NCBI GenBank assembly: GCA_963703075.1 | Contig: OY969786.1 | Span: 1,178,001-1,242,000, forward strand | Length of the DNA: 64,000 nucleotides | Origin: Korobacter sp963703075 | GTDB taxonomy: Bacteria > Acidobacteriota > Terriglobia > Terriglobales > Acidobacteriaceae | Reading direction: 5' to 3' | Part shown: in pieces, positions 1-8,325 of the stretch | Layout of the letters: each line of letters starts with the position of its first letter | Numbering within the stretch: the stretch's first letter is position 1 | Notes under the pieces: model-generated | Seen by the model: the letters and a program-made list of their open reading frames with translations, nothing else | Told to the model about the DNA's origin: nothing | Databases searched by the model: none | Position numbers and translations under genes: made by a program

Positions 1-2
1 GG

Positions 3-221
3 AAAGACTATCCGGTGACCGGCGAGCCGAACTACGACACGCGTTCCTACAAGAAAGTGAATGCGACCACTTTGTCGATGACGCTGAAAAAGGGCGGCAA
101 GGTGGTTGGAACGGGAAAGATCGTGCTGTCCGCGGATGGCAAGAGCCGCACCGTAACGACGAACGTGACGATGCCAGACGGAAAGAAGGCAACGACGACG
201 GCGGTGTATGACAAGGAGTGA
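3..221 (+). CDS. 3' end of an unidentified small protein (partial)
   Basis: The frame is open to the left edge of the window and ends at TGA 219-221, so only about 72 C-terminal residues are visible and the start lies outside. The residues are rich in Lys, Thr and Gly with short alternating hydrophobic stretches (for example GGKVVGTGKIVLSADGK), which suits small beta-strands of a secreted or lipocalin-like fold. No catalytic motif is visible and I do not recognise the family. An intrinsic terminator begins 17 bases after the stop, which supports this being a real gene end. Confidence 0.55.
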   Translation, partial: KDYPVTGEPNYDTRSYKKVNATTLSMTLKKGGKVVGTGKIVLSADGKSRTVTTNVTMPDGKKATTTAVYDKE

Positions 222-237
222 ACGTCGTTCGTGAGAT

Positions 238-270
238 GAAAAGCCCAGCGCCTTTGCGTTGGGCTTTTTC
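238..270 (+). terminator. intrinsic terminator of the partial gene
   Basis: AAAGCCCA and TGGGCTTT arms enclose a short loop (gcgcctttgcgt) and are followed by a T-rich tract. It lies directly downstream of the stop at 221 and reads as a Rho-independent terminator for the plus strand. Confidence 0.8.
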
Positions 271-276
271 TTTGCC

Positions 277-428
277 GTCCGCTGAAGCGGACTCGATTGT
301 CTGCGCGTTTTTCCCAGCGCTTACGCGCTGGGCTATTCACATGGCGTGCTTCGCACTCGCCGCGTGGGCTGGCGATAGGAAAAGAACAACAGGTCCCTGC
401 GGCGCTGCGCGCCTCTGGATGACAAGGG
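277..428. repeat. composite dispersed hairpin repeat, copy 1
   Basis: Three small palindromes sit in a fixed order: GTCCGCTGAAGCGGAC at 277-292, CCCAGCGCTTACGCGCTGGG at 313-332, and GTGCTTCGCAC at 346-356. A conserved tail follows around 389-428 containing the words AGGTCCCTGC and CTCTGGATGACAAG. The same order recurs at 2978, 8106 and 10904. Reverse translation of the tail gives the familiar spurious peptide HPEERSD or its frame variants, so apparent ORFs here are not genes. Confidence 0.85.
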
Positions 429-492
429 AAAGAGTCGGACATGCGACCGGGGACGTGGGCTGCGCGCGAGGCATTCTTGTGATGGTAGGGGT

Positions 493-616
493 CCTTCGAC
501 TGCGCAGCACTTCGCGCTGCCTCGCTCAGGATGACATCTCCTAAAGAGTGATGTGAGGTATTGACATTTCAGACCCACCCTGTCGCGAAAAGCGCGACAA
601 GGGTGGGGCACCCAGA
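493..616. repeat. two further intergenic palindromic repeats
   Basis: At 493-535 there is a CCTTCGACTGCGCAGC...CGCTCAGGATGACA element with self-complementary GCGCAGC/GCTGC arms, and a related copy lies near 2905-2957. At 573-611 a long hairpin pairs CCCACCC with GGGTGGG and an inner GTCGCG with CGCGAC. The outer CCCACCCT...GGTGGGGCACCC words recur in the 19.0-19.3 kb tandem repeat. No coding potential is supported between 222 and 635. Confidence 0.7.
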
Positions 617-635
617 ATGCTTTCACGGCGTGTGC

Positions 636-2747
636 TTAGTTGTTTATACCCATTTGGGTGAGGATGAAGGCGTAGTCGAAGGACGATTCGTGAATGCGGT
701 CGTAGCGGCCGGAGGCGCCGCCGTGGCCGGCAGGATTGAGGTTGGTCTTGAGGATGACGAGGTGATCGTCCTTGCGAAGGGCGCGCATTTTCGCTACGTA
801 CTTGGCGGGCTCCCAGTACATGACCTGACTATCGTTGAACGAGGTGCGCACCAGCATGTTGGGGTAGGGCTTGGCTTCGATGTTGTCGTAGGGTGAATAG
901 GAGTACATGTAATCGAAGGCGGGCTTCTGCTTGGGATTGCCCCACTCCTCGAACTCGGTGACGGTGAGGGGTAGGGACTCGTCGAGCATGGTGTTGATGA
1001 CGTCGACAAAGGGAACGCCGACGATGGCGGCGTGGAAGAGATCAGGGCGCATATTGAGGACGGCGCCCATGAGCAAGCCACCGGCGCTGCGGCCTTCGAT
1101 GACGAGGCGGTCTTTCGAGCCGTAATTGTTTTTTGTGAGGTACTCGGCAGAATCGATGAAGTCGGTGAAGGTGTTCTTCTTATTCATCATCTTGCCGGCA
1201 TCGTGCCAGGCCTTTCCCATTTCGCCGCCGCCGCGTATGTGGGCGATGGCAACCACGACGCCGCGATCGACCAGCGAGAAAAGGTTCGAGCTGAAATTGA
1301 TGTCGATTGATACGCCGTAAGATCCATAGGCGTAGAGGTAGAGCGGCTCCTGGCCATCGAGCTTGGCGGTTTTCAGGTAGACGACGGAGACGGGAATCTT
1401 GGTGCCGTCGGTGGCAGGGGCGTAGAGCTGCTCGACCTTGTAGCGCGAGGCATCGTAGCCGCCGGGTACTTCTTTGCGCTTGAGGAGGGTGGAGGCGCCG
1501 GTCGCCATATCGTACTCATAGATCGACGGCGGAGTGATGAAGGATTGATAGACGTAGCGGAACTTGGTGGTGTCGTACTCCTCGTTGGCGTAGGCCGATG
1601 TGTTGTAGGCCGGTTCGGGGAAATCGATATTCTTCGCGACGCCGCTGCCGAGGTTCACGACGCGGAGACGTGGGAGGCCGTGTTCACGCTCGTGCAGGAC
1701 GTAGTAGTCCTTGAAGAAATCCATGTCGTTGAGCATGACCCCGGGCCGTTCGGGGACGACTTCGGTCCAATGATCTTTTGCAGGGCTGGCGACAGGAGCT
1801 TTGACGAGGCGGAAGTTGCGCCCGGTGTCGTTGACGCGGAGGTAGAACGAGTCGCCGTGATGGTCGGCGAAGTACTGAATGTCCTGGCGGCGCGGTTCGA
1901 TGAGCTTGAATTCGCCGGAGGGCTGGTCGGCGGGAAGGTAGCGGATTTCGCTGGTGGTGTGACTGGAGGACTCGAGGAAGACGTAGCCCTTGCTGCGTGA
2001 CTTGCCGACGCCCACGGAGAAGCGCTCGTCCTTTTCTTCGTAGAGAAGATCGTCGGCTCCGGTGGTACCGACGGTGTGGCGGTAGACGCGATATTGGCGC
2101 TTGGCGGAATCTTCGACGGTATAGAAGAGCGTTTTGTTGTCGTTGGCCCAGGCGATGGAGCCGGTCTTCTCGACGTGATCGGGGAGGTCGGCACCGGTAC
2201 GCAGATCCTTGACGTGCAGGGTGTACTGGCGGAAACCGCTGTTGTCAGTGGAATAAGCGAGGAGGTTGCCGTCGTCGCTGGGTTCAAACTCTGCGAGCGA
2301 CATGAACTTTTGTCCCTTGGCGAGTTCGTTGACGTCGATGACGACCTGCTCAGGGGCGTCGACGGAGCCTTTCTTGCGGCAGCGGATGGCGTATTGTTTG
2401 CCGGCTTCGGTGCGGGAGTAATAGAAGTAGCCGTCCTGCGGGTAGGGAACGTCGACGTCGGTCTCCTTGATGCGACTGAGCATTTCGTCGTAGAGCTTTT
2501 TCTGGAGCGGGTCGGTGGGCTTCATGACGGCGTCGGTGTACGCGTTCTCGGCTTCGAGATAGGCGCGGACCTCGGGATTGGGCTTGTCGCGCAGCCAGAA
2601 ATAGTTGTCGACGAGCTTGTGGCCGTTGATCTCAGTGACCTTGGGATCCTTCTTGGCGACGGGGGGAGCGGGAAGAGCGGCGTTCTGGGCCGGGGAATAG
2701 TTCGTCATCGTCATTAATAGTAGCGGAAGGGCGAGAAGACGGTGCAT
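636..2747 (-). CDS. ptrB: secreted oligopeptidase B (prolyl oligopeptidase family S9A)
   Basis: A 703-residue serine peptidase that would cleave short peptides after Arg or Lys. The N-terminal part is the beta-propeller region and the C-terminal third is the alpha/beta hydrolase. The nucleophile is in GRSAGGLL (Ser about 554), the acid in FNDSQVMYW (Asp about 639) and the base in PAGHGG (His about 675). GRSAGG together with LTVTEFEEWGNP and YSPYDN points to oligopeptidase B and not to prolyl endopeptidase. The frame stays open far upstream, but the start at 2747 has AGGAG five bases before ATG and begins a signal peptide (MHRLLALPLLL...AQNA), so this copy should be exported, unlike the cytoplasmic E. 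coli enzyme. Extended starts run through repeat DNA and are not credible. Confidence 0.92.
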   Translation of the reverse strand: MHRLLALPLLLMTMTNYSPAQNAALPAPPVAKKDPKVTEINGHKLVDNYFWLRDKPNPEVRAYLEAENAYTDAVMKPTDPLQKKLYDEMLSRIKETDVDVPYPQDGYFYYSRTEAGKQYAIRCRKKGSVDAPEQVVIDVNELAKGQKFMSLAEFEPSDDGNLLAYSTDNSGFRQYTLHVKDLRTGADLPDHVEKTGSIAWANDNKTLFYTVEDSAKRQYRVYRHTVGTTGADDLLYEEKDERFSVGVGKSRSKGYVFLESSSHTTSEIRYLPADQPSGEFKLIEPRRQDIQYFADHHGDSFYLRVNDTGRNFRLVKAPVASPAKDHWTEVVPERPGVMLNDMDFFKDYYVLHEREHGLPRLRVVNLGSGVAKNIDFPEPAYNTSAYANEEYDTTKFRYVYQSFITPPSIYEYDMATGASTLLKRKEVPGGYDASRYKVEQLYAPATDGTKIPVSVVYLKTAKLDGQEPLYLYAYGSYGVSIDINFSSNLFSLVDRGVVVAIAHIRGGGEMGKAWHDAGKMMNKKNTFTDFIDSAEYLTKNNYGSKDRLVIEGRSAGGLLMGAVLNMRPDLFHAAIVGVPFVDVINTMLDESLPLTVTEFEEWGNPKQKPAFDYMYSYSPYDNIEAKPYPNMLVRTSFNDSQVMYWEPAKYVAKMRALRKDDHLVILKTNLNPAGHGGASGRYDRIHESSFDYAFILTQMGINN

Positions 2748-2810
2748 GGACGCTCCTGAAAGGCATGTGCAGTATAAAGGACGGTGGCGTTTTGGGAGAG
2801 TGGGCGAGAA

Positions 2811-2957
2811 CAGCAGGTCCTTACGTCGCTGCGCTCCTCTGGATGACAAGAGAGAATGAAGGAGGGGCGAGCCGCGGAGGTGGGCTGGCCGCGGCAGAGC
2901 AAGGTGCCTTCGACTGCGAGTTCGCAATTGTTGTGCGACTTCTTCGCTCAGGATGAG
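2811..2957. repeat. dispersed repeat tails between ptrB and the Gfo/Idh gene
   Basis: 2811-2850 carries the CAGCAGGTCC...CTCCTCTGGATGACAAG tail without its upstream hairpins. 2900-2957 carries a CCTTCGACTGCGAG...CTTCGCTCAGGATGAGA variant. Both match the elements near 389-535. The whole 2748-3296 interval is repeat material with no supported gene. Confidence 0.75.
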
Positions 2958-2977
2958 ATTTGTTGCGGAAAGTGGCG

Positions 2978-3128
2978 TCCGCTGAAGCGGACTCGGGTTT
3001 TCGCCTGTGCTTTTCCCAGCGCTTACGCGCTGGGCTATCCACATGGCGTGCTTCGCACTCGCGGCGTCGGCTGGCGAGGAGAGGAACAGCAGGTCCCTGC
3101 GTCGCTGTGCTCCTCTGGATGACAAGAG
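2978..3128. repeat. composite dispersed hairpin repeat, copy 2
   Basis: Same three palindromes and tail as the copy at 277-428, with hairpin 1 at 2978-2993 and the tail ending near 3128. The first two hairpins are identical to copy 1, which suggests recent spread or gene conversion. Confidence 0.85.
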
Positions 3129-3149
3129 AGTGGATTGAACGGGGCAAGA

Positions 3150-3239
3150 CCTAAGGCGTGCTTCGCACTGAGATTTTGGTTCGGCGAGGAGAGGAATAGC
3201 AGGTCCCTGCGTCGCTGCGCTCCTCTGGATGACAAGGGA
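3150..3239. repeat. truncated composite repeat
   Basis: Contains GGCGTGCTTCGCACT (hairpin 3 of the element) and the full tail ending in CTCTGGATGACAAGGG, but lacks hairpins 1 and 2. It directly repeats the second half of the copy ending at 3128. Confidence 0.75.
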
Positions 3240-3296
3240 GTGGGTTGTACGGGTGAGGGGAGTTGTGGGCTGTCCGCGGTACATCATTGGAGAAAT

Positions 3297-4391
3297 ATGA
3301 GCAGACTTGTGGTAGGGCTGGCGTTGATTTGTGTTGCCCTGAGTGGGTGGGGGCAGCAGAGTGCGCCGTTGCGGGTAGCGGTTGTGGGAGTGGTGCATGG
3401 GCACGTGGCGGGGTTTTTCGGGCCGGCGCTGCAGCGGAGAGACATCGAAATCGTGGGAGTTTGCGATCCCGATGAAAAGCTGGCGGCGCGCTACGGAGCG
3501 GAATTCAAACTGGACTCGAAGCTCTTCTATCGCGACTTGGAGGAGATGCTGACCAAGGTGCATCCGCAAGCGGTGCTGGTGTACACGGACACGAAGGAGC
3601 ACCGGCGGGTGGTGGAGATCGCGGCACGCCATCATGTGGCGGTGATGATGGAGAAACCGCTGGCGGTGAACGTGGAAGATGCGCTGGCGATCGAGCAGGC
3701 GGCGAAGGCGGCGCAGATCCAGGTGCTGGTGAATTACGAGACGACCTGGTATGCGAGCAACAGCGCGGTGTATCAACTCGTACGGGAGGGTGCGCTGGGT
3801 GAGGTACGCAAGGTGGTGGTGCACGATGGGCATCGTGGCCCGAAGGAGATTGACGTGCGGCCGGAGTTTCTTGCATGGCTCACCGATACGGAACGCAACG
3901 GCGCGGGAGCACTGTTCGATTTCGGCTGTTATGGCGCGGACCTGATGACGTGGCTGATGCATGGCGAACTGCCGTTAACCGTGACGGCCGTGACGCAACA
4001 AATCAAGCCGGAGATCTATCCGCGGGTCGACGATGAAGCGACCGTGGTGCTGACATATCCCAAAGCGCAGGCGATTATCCAAGCTTCGTGGAATTGGCCG
4101 TTCGACCGCAAGGACATGGAAGTGTACGGTGCGACGGGGCAGGCGATCACGGTGAAGAAGGAGGATGTGCGGGTGCGGCGGCAGGGGGACGAGCAGGAAC
4201 ATTTGGAGCACGCGACCGCTTTGCGCGCTCCCTATGATGATCCGATTTCTTACTTGATTGCGGTGATGAATGGAACGGTCGCGCCAAGCGGACTTTCGGC
4301 GCTGGATACGAATGTGACGGTGGTGCGGATCCTGGATGCAGCGCGGGAATCGGCGCGGACAGGGAAGACGGTGCGCCTCAACCCTCGCTAG
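3297..4391 (+). CDS. exported Gfo/Idh/MocA-family oxidoreductase
   Basis: A 364-residue NAD(P)-dependent sugar or cyclitol dehydrogenase-like protein. ATG 3297 follows GGAGA at good spacing and opens a Sec signal (MSRLVVGLALICVALSGWG). The Rossmann segment LRVAVVGVVHGHVAGFF is followed by the EKP motif (VMMEKPLAVN), whose Lys is catalytic in the family. The C-terminal half is the usual beta-sheet substrate domain. A more upstream in-frame start exists but would run through repeat sequence. The substrate cannot be read from sequence. An export signal on a cofactor-dependent oxidoreductase is unusual in general but frequent for this family in Acidobacteriota and Planctomycetes. The end overlaps the convergent GNAT gene by 14 bases. 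Confidence 0.85.
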   Translation: MSRLVVGLALICVALSGWGQQSAPLRVAVVGVVHGHVAGFFGPALQRRDIEIVGVCDPDEKLAARYGAEFKLDSKLFYRDLEEMLTKVHPQAVLVYTDTKEHRRVVEIAARHHVAVMMEKPLAVNVEDALAIEQAAKAAQIQVLVNYETTWYASNSAVYQLVREGALGEVRKVVVHDGHRGPKEIDVRPEFLAWLTDTERNGAGALFDFGCYGADLMTWLMHGELPLTVTAVTQQIKPEIYPRVDDEATVVLTYPKAQAIIQASWNWPFDRKDMEVYGATGQAITVKKEDVRVRRQGDEQEHLEHATALRAPYDDPISYLIAVMNGTVAPSGLSALDTNVTVVRILDAARESARTGKTVRLNPR

Positions 4392-4911
4392 GATTGGGGC
4401 GAAGGAAGAGCAGGGTGGGGTCGCCTTGGTACGAAGTGCGCTGATGTTCGCGGTATCCGCATTTTTCAGCGACGCGAATCGACGCGATATTTTCGGGAGC
4501 GATGATGCAAGCGGTTTTCGGGGCATGTAGTTGGGTGTCGGCCCAGACGGTGATACGGCGAACGGCCTCGGTGGCATAGCCGCGGCCATGAAAGGCGGTA
4601 GCTAGCACCCAACCGGTTTCGGGAATGCCTTCGATGGACGGTTGGACGTCGCGGTGGTAGTCGGCAAGGCCGCCCTCGCCGACAAAGAGGCCTGAGGACT
4701 TTTCGCACAGCACCCAATAGCCGTAGCCGAACAGACACCAGTGTCCGATGTAGCGCAGGAAGCGCGCCCAGCTTTCCTCGCGAGTGAAGGGCTTCTCGCG
4801 AATGAAGCGGGTGACGGCAGGATCGGCCCACATGGCGGACGAATGGGGAAAGTCATCTGCCGTGTGGCCGCGCAGTAGGAGGCGCTCGGATTCGAGTACG
4901 GGAACCTGCAT
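4378..4911 (-). CDS. GNAT-family N-acetyltransferase (RimJ/RimL-like)
   Basis: A 177-residue acetyltransferase that would move acetyl from acetyl-CoA to an amine. The fold starts with VLESERLLLRGHTADDF, the pattern of the RimJ/RimL (Acetyltransf_3) subgroup. It continues to the GRGYATEAVRRI acetyl-CoA loop and ENIASIRVAEKCGYRE, the usual motif B. ATG 4911 puts the domain right at the N-terminus. A TTG at 4929 overlaps the stop of the upstream oxidoreductase (TTGA) and could be the real, coupled start. It is the last gene of the run 7226 to 4378. The substrate is unknown. Confidence 0.85.
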   Translation of the reverse strand: MQVPVLESERLLLRGHTADDFPHSSAMWADPAVTRFIREKPFTREESWARFLRYIGHWCLFGYGYWVLCEKSSGLFVGEGGLADYHRDVQPSIEGIPETGWVLATAFHGRGYATEAVRRITVWADTQLHAPKTACIIAPENIASIRVAEKCGYREHQRTSYQGDPTLLFLRPNPSEG

Positions 4912-4925
4912 CGGTTGTGGGACGA

Positions 4926-6278
4926 TCAACTCTTGATGGTGCGTGTCTTCTCGTCCCAGGTTACCTGGGACTGGCGGAAGTAGGATTCGTTTGCCATGTG
5001 GCAGGCGAGGGCGGCGTGGTGTCCGAAGACGGCGTCTTCGACGACGGGCTGGCGCGAGCGCACGGCTTCAAAGAAATTCCAGAGATGGGGCTTCACGTCG
5101 TCGTAATCGGGACCTTTGTAGGAGATGGTTTCCGGCATAGGGCCCTGACCGATCTTGGTGGCGTGCTGCTCGTGCCATTGTTTCTCGTAGGTGGCGCGCA
5201 TGGCGTGGGGAAAGCTGCCATCGTAATAGCTGGGTGAGGTGTCGACGCCGGACTGCGGGGTGAAGCTGAGTCCGAACTCGGTCATCTCAAGAATGCCCTT
5301 GGAGCCCTGGAAGCGATAGACCTCGGGCACCTCGGTGCCGAGATTGAGGCGCATGTAGACGGGGATGTCGCCGTACTGGAAGAGAGTGCCGTGGACGTCG
5401 GGCATGTTGCGGCCGTCTTTCCAGCGGAGAATGCCGCCCATGGCCATGGCGCGTCGAGGTGGCTGGTTCCATCCCATGACGAACATCATGCCGCTGACGA
5501 GGTGCACGAGGAGGTCGCCGGCAACGCCGGTGCCGTATTCCTTCCAGCAACGCCAGCGGGCGAAGACTTCAGGATTGAAAGCGCGCTTGGGAACGGTGCC
5601 TTGCCACGTGTCCCAGTCGAGATTCTGCGGGGAGAGATCCAGTGGCGGCGGATATTCCCACGCGCCGGTGGGGTCGTTGCGTCCCAGCCAGCCTTCGACC
5701 ATCATGAGGTCGCCGAGCACGCCTTGGTCGACTAACTCTTTTGCTTTTTTGCACACTTGCGAGCTCACGCGTTGCGAGCCGATCTGGACGATGCGGCCGG
5801 TGCGCTTTTGCGCGTCGGCCATTTCAGCGCCTTCGGCGGCGGTGTGCGACATGGGCTTCTCGCAGTAGATGTCCTTGCCGGCAGAGACGGCATCGATGAC
5901 GATTTGCTTGTGCCAGTGATCGGGCACGGCGGCTATCAGGCAATCGATGTCTTTGTTCGCGAGAAGTTCCTGGTAGCGCCGGGTGGCGGGCAGGGAGGGA
6001 TTGTTGGTGATTTCGCGGGCGAGCGTATGACGGCCGTCATAAAGATCACAGGCGGCCACGCACTCGACGCCGGGGAGATCCATGCAGGAGGAGAGCAGCC
6101 AATTGCCCTGCATACCGATGCCGATGATGCCAAAGCGAAGATGGTCGCTAGCCGGAACCTGGCGGGGAGCGGCGAAAACAGGATCGGGATCGAGGAGGAT
6201 GGTTTTGGACGCGAGGCCCGCGCCTGCGGCGGCGAGGCCGAGCCCGATAAATTTGCGACGTGAGAAATCGTTCTTCAT
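4926..6278 (-). CDS. Tat-exported Gfo/Idh/MocA oxidoreductase
   Basis: A 450-residue dehydrogenase-like protein with a twin-arginine signal (FSRRKFIGLGLAAAGAG near the N-terminus), so it is exported folded with its cofactor. LRFGIIGIGMQGNWLL is the Rossmann turn and DIYCEKPMSHT carries the conserved EKP lysine. HWHK and a GVAGDLLVHLVSGMMF helix occur where metal- or substrate-binding histidines fall in the family. ATG 6278 is preceded by GGGAGA, and TTG 6290 is weaker. It lies 12 bases after the DUF1080 gene. That pairing suggests oxidation at sugar C3 followed by hydrolysis or elimination of the 3-keto-glycoside. The specific substrate is inferred only. Confidence 0.88.
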   Translation of the reverse strand: MKNDFSRRKFIGLGLAAAGAGLASKTILLDPDPVFAAPRQVPASDHLRFGIIGIGMQGNWLLSSCMDLPGVECVAACDLYDGRHTLAREITNNPSLPATRRYQELLANKDIDCLIAAVPDHWHKQIVIDAVSAGKDIYCEKPMSHTAAEGAEMADAQKRTGRIVQIGSQRVSSQVCKKAKELVDQGVLGDLMMVEGWLGRNDPTGAWEYPPPLDLSPQNLDWDTWQGTVPKRAFNPEVFARWRCWKEYGTGVAGDLLVHLVSGMMFVMGWNQPPRRAMAMGGILRWKDGRNMPDVHGTLFQYGDIPVYMRLNLGTEVPEVYRFQGSKGILEMTEFGLSFTPQSGVDTSPSYYDGSFPHAMRATYEKQWHEQHATKIGQGPMPETISYKGPDYDDVKPHLWNFFEAVRSRQPVVEDAVFGHHAALACHMANESYFRQSQVTWDEKTRTIKS

Positions 6279-6290
6279 GGTCTCTCCCAA

Positions 6291-7226
6291 TTAGTTTTCG
6301 GCCGGAGTGAGGACGATGTTGCGGAAGGCGACGTGACCGTCTTCGCTGCCTTGCAGGTAGATGGGTCCGGGAAGCTCTTCGTGGCTGTCGAGAGCGCCGC
6401 CGGTGATGCCCGGAATTTCTTTATGGTCGATGATCGTCTTGCCGTTCTGGACGACAGTCACGGTGCGTCCGATGAGAGTGATGTCATAGGTCTGCCAAAC
6501 GCCCGCCGCACGGGGAAGCTCGGGTTCCGGGGTGAGAAAACCGTAGACAGCACCGGTGTGGTGGCTGGGGCCTTCCTGGGCGGAGTTGGTTTCGATCTGC
6601 ACTTCATAGCGGCCGCGGAGATAGACGCCGCTGTTCGAAGTGTCGCCGCATTTGAATTCGACGTGCAGTTTGAAATCGCGGAACTTCTGGTTGTTGATGA
6701 TCTCGGGGCCGTGTCCGGGACTGACGAGGGTGCCATCGGCGACCGTCCACGGAGTTTTCGTGCTGGGATCGCTCATGGTCCAGCCGTCGAGACCTTTGCC
6801 GTTGAAGAGGGTGACGGGTTTTCCCCACTTGGGTTCGGTCTTCGACTCGAGGCTGGGAGCGCGTTTGCCGGTCCACGTCCAGGTGCCACTGTCGGGAGCG
6901 TTGACGGTGCCGGAGAGAGTTTCTCCGGCGAGCTTGCCTTGATAGACCATGTCACTCTTGCTGCTCTCTTCGTCTTTAGGAGAGACGAAGGTGAGGGTGC
7001 CGTTGGCGATTTCTACTTTCGGCAGGGGACGTGCGTTTCCCCAGCGGCCGACGAATTGGGCGGTGAGGGCGCCATCTTTCTCGGTGATTTCCAGCCACGA
7101 GGGGTACTCGCGATCCGGCGCTTTCACGGTGAGATCCCATCGTCCTACGTAAGGACTGGCGGGACTGGCATGGAGGAGGTTGACGGAGGCGAAAAGGAGG
7201 AAGAGCAGGAATGCGGGTTTGCGCAT
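6291..7226 (-). CDS. secreted DUF1080 (3-keto-disaccharide hydrolase-like) protein
   Basis: A 311-residue protein with a Sec signal (MRKPAFLLFLLFASVNLLHA), a short N-terminal beta domain (about 25-130, WDLTVKAPDREYPSWLEI), and a C-terminal DUF1080 jelly-roll (about 140-311). The family hallmarks are LFNGKGLDGWT, FKLHVEFKC, NSGVYLRGRYEVQI and IYLQGSEDGHVAFRNI. DUF1080 proteins are known or proposed to cleave 3-keto-glycosides. Start 7226 has GAGG upstream. It shares a transcript with the Tat-exported oxidoreductase, which fits an extracytoplasmic sugar-oxidation route. Confidence 0.88.
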   Translation of the reverse strand: MRKPAFLLFLLFASVNLLHASPASPYVGRWDLTVKAPDREYPSWLEITEKDGALTAQFVGRWGNARPLPKVEIANGTLTFVSPKDEESSKSDMVYQGKLAGETLSGTVNAPDSGTWTWTGKRAPSLESKTEPKWGKPVTLFNGKGLDGWTMSDPSTKTPWTVADGTLVSPGHGPEIINNQKFRDFKLHVEFKCGDTSNSGVYLRGRYEVQIETNSAQEGPSHHTGAVYGFLTPEPELPRAAGVWQTYDITLIGRTVTVVQNGKTIIDHKEIPGITGGALDSHEELPGPIYLQGSEDGHVAFRNIVLTPAEN

Positions 7227-7284
7227 TGGGGCCTCGAATGAGTTTGTGCAGACGGCACCCTTGTATTCTTCGGCGCTTGGGTTG

Positions 7285-8064
7285 TCAAGGATGGAGCGGA
7301 GAACGAGGCGCGCGGCTGCGTTCGAAGACGGAGGCGCGGGCGATGATCTCGTCTTGCAAGACACCGTGATGGGCGAAAGGTTCAAGGGCCTCGCGAATGT
7401 CGTGCTCGAAAGCTTTACGGCGCGGGCCGAGAACCTGCGGCGAGGTGTTGGAGCGCGAGAGAGCGCGGCCGATCAGGTCGTCGATGGTGAAGGAGCGCGA
7501 TTGGTTGACGGAAATGTCGGCGAGGTGGGTGAAGGCGGATTCCCGGAACCACGAGCGTCCGTCGATACGATAGCGGGCCTCATCGGCGTCGGATACATAG
7601 GCGCGCCGCACCTGGCTGTAGGCGCGGACCCAGAGGGTGGCCGGGCTTTCGATGCTCGACGCGCTGCAGACCAGCAGCCTGGCGTTGGGGGATGCGATTT
7701 GTTCCATACGCGCGAGGGCGGGATCGCGGTCGAGCCAATGCAGGGCGCGACCGATGGTGAGGATGTCAAAGGGTTTGGAGGCGGTGAAGTCTTCGATGCG
7801 TCCGGGGAGCAGGGAGAGTGAAACGCCGGCCGCGGCAGCGGCTTGGGTGGCGGCTTCGATCATGGCGGGCTCGGGATCTAGACCGGTGCAGTGGGCAACG
7901 AAAGGAGCGAAACCGATAGCGAGAAGTCCGGGACCACAGCCGATGTCGAGCAGCGATTCATCGCCGCGAAAGGCGAGTTGCCGGGCTACGGCGGCGAAGA
8001 ATTGCGCGGAGTAGGGTTCGCGATAACGGGAGTAGAACTCGACAGTTGATGCGAAACGGCCCAC
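7285..8064 (-). CDS. class I SAM-dependent methyltransferase
   Basis: 259 residues with a Methyltransf_11/25-type core: motif I LLDIGCGPGLLA (about 38-49), the acidic loop GLDPEPAMIEAA, and motif IV FDILTIGRALHWLDRD. GTG at 8064 is the only start that keeps the N-terminal FYSRYREPYSAQFF helix typical of the group. The C-terminal 90 residues are helical and basic. Acceptor and pathway are not evident. It ends 58 bases before the DUF1080 gene and could be co-transcribed with it. Confidence 0.85.
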   Translation of the reverse strand: MGRFASTVEFYSRYREPYSAQFFAAVARQLAFRGDESLLDIGCGPGLLAIGFAPFVAHCTGLDPEPAMIEAATQAAAAAGVSLSLLPGRIEDFTASKPFDILTIGRALHWLDRDPALARMEQIASPNARLLVCSASSIESPATLWVRAYSQVRRAYVSDADEARYRIDGRSWFRESAFTHLADISVNQSRSFTIDDLIGRALSRSNTSPQVLGPRRKAFEHDIREALEPFAHHGVLQDEIIARASVFERSRAPRSPLHP

Positions 8065-8105
8065 GGATCCAGTGTTGCAGCGATTGGGGAGAAGTTCAAG
8101 GTGTC

Positions 8106-8262
8106 GTCCGCTGAAGCGGACTCTGTTATATATCGTGCTTTCCCGGCACTCACGTGCTGGGCTATTTTTCTAGCGTGCTACGCACTCGCGGTTTTGGTTG
8201 ACGACTCGCAGGGTTAACAGCGGATTGCCACGTCGCGTTGCTCCTCGCAATGACAAGAGAGA
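8106..8262. repeat. composite dispersed hairpin repeat, copy 3
   Basis: Hairpin 1 at 8106-8121 is identical to copy 1. Hairpin 2 is the diverged CCCGGCACTCACGTGCTGGG, and hairpin 3 is GTGCTACGCAC, where only the loop changed. The tail at 8219-8262 is the TTGCCACGTCGCG...CTCGCAATGACAAG variant. It occupies most of the gap between the methyltransferase and the hpnP-like gene. Confidence 0.8.
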
Positions 8263-8325
8263 GTCACGAAGGGGTCGAATGAGTGCTGGGCTGACCGCGT
8301 ACGAATCTTGACGGCTCACCGCAGG

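Noticed and set aside
2748..3962. N-terminal extension of the ptrB frame to 3962
   Set aside because: The extension runs through repeats and across the opposing Gfo/Idh gene, whereas the start at 2747 has a ribosome site and a signal peptide.
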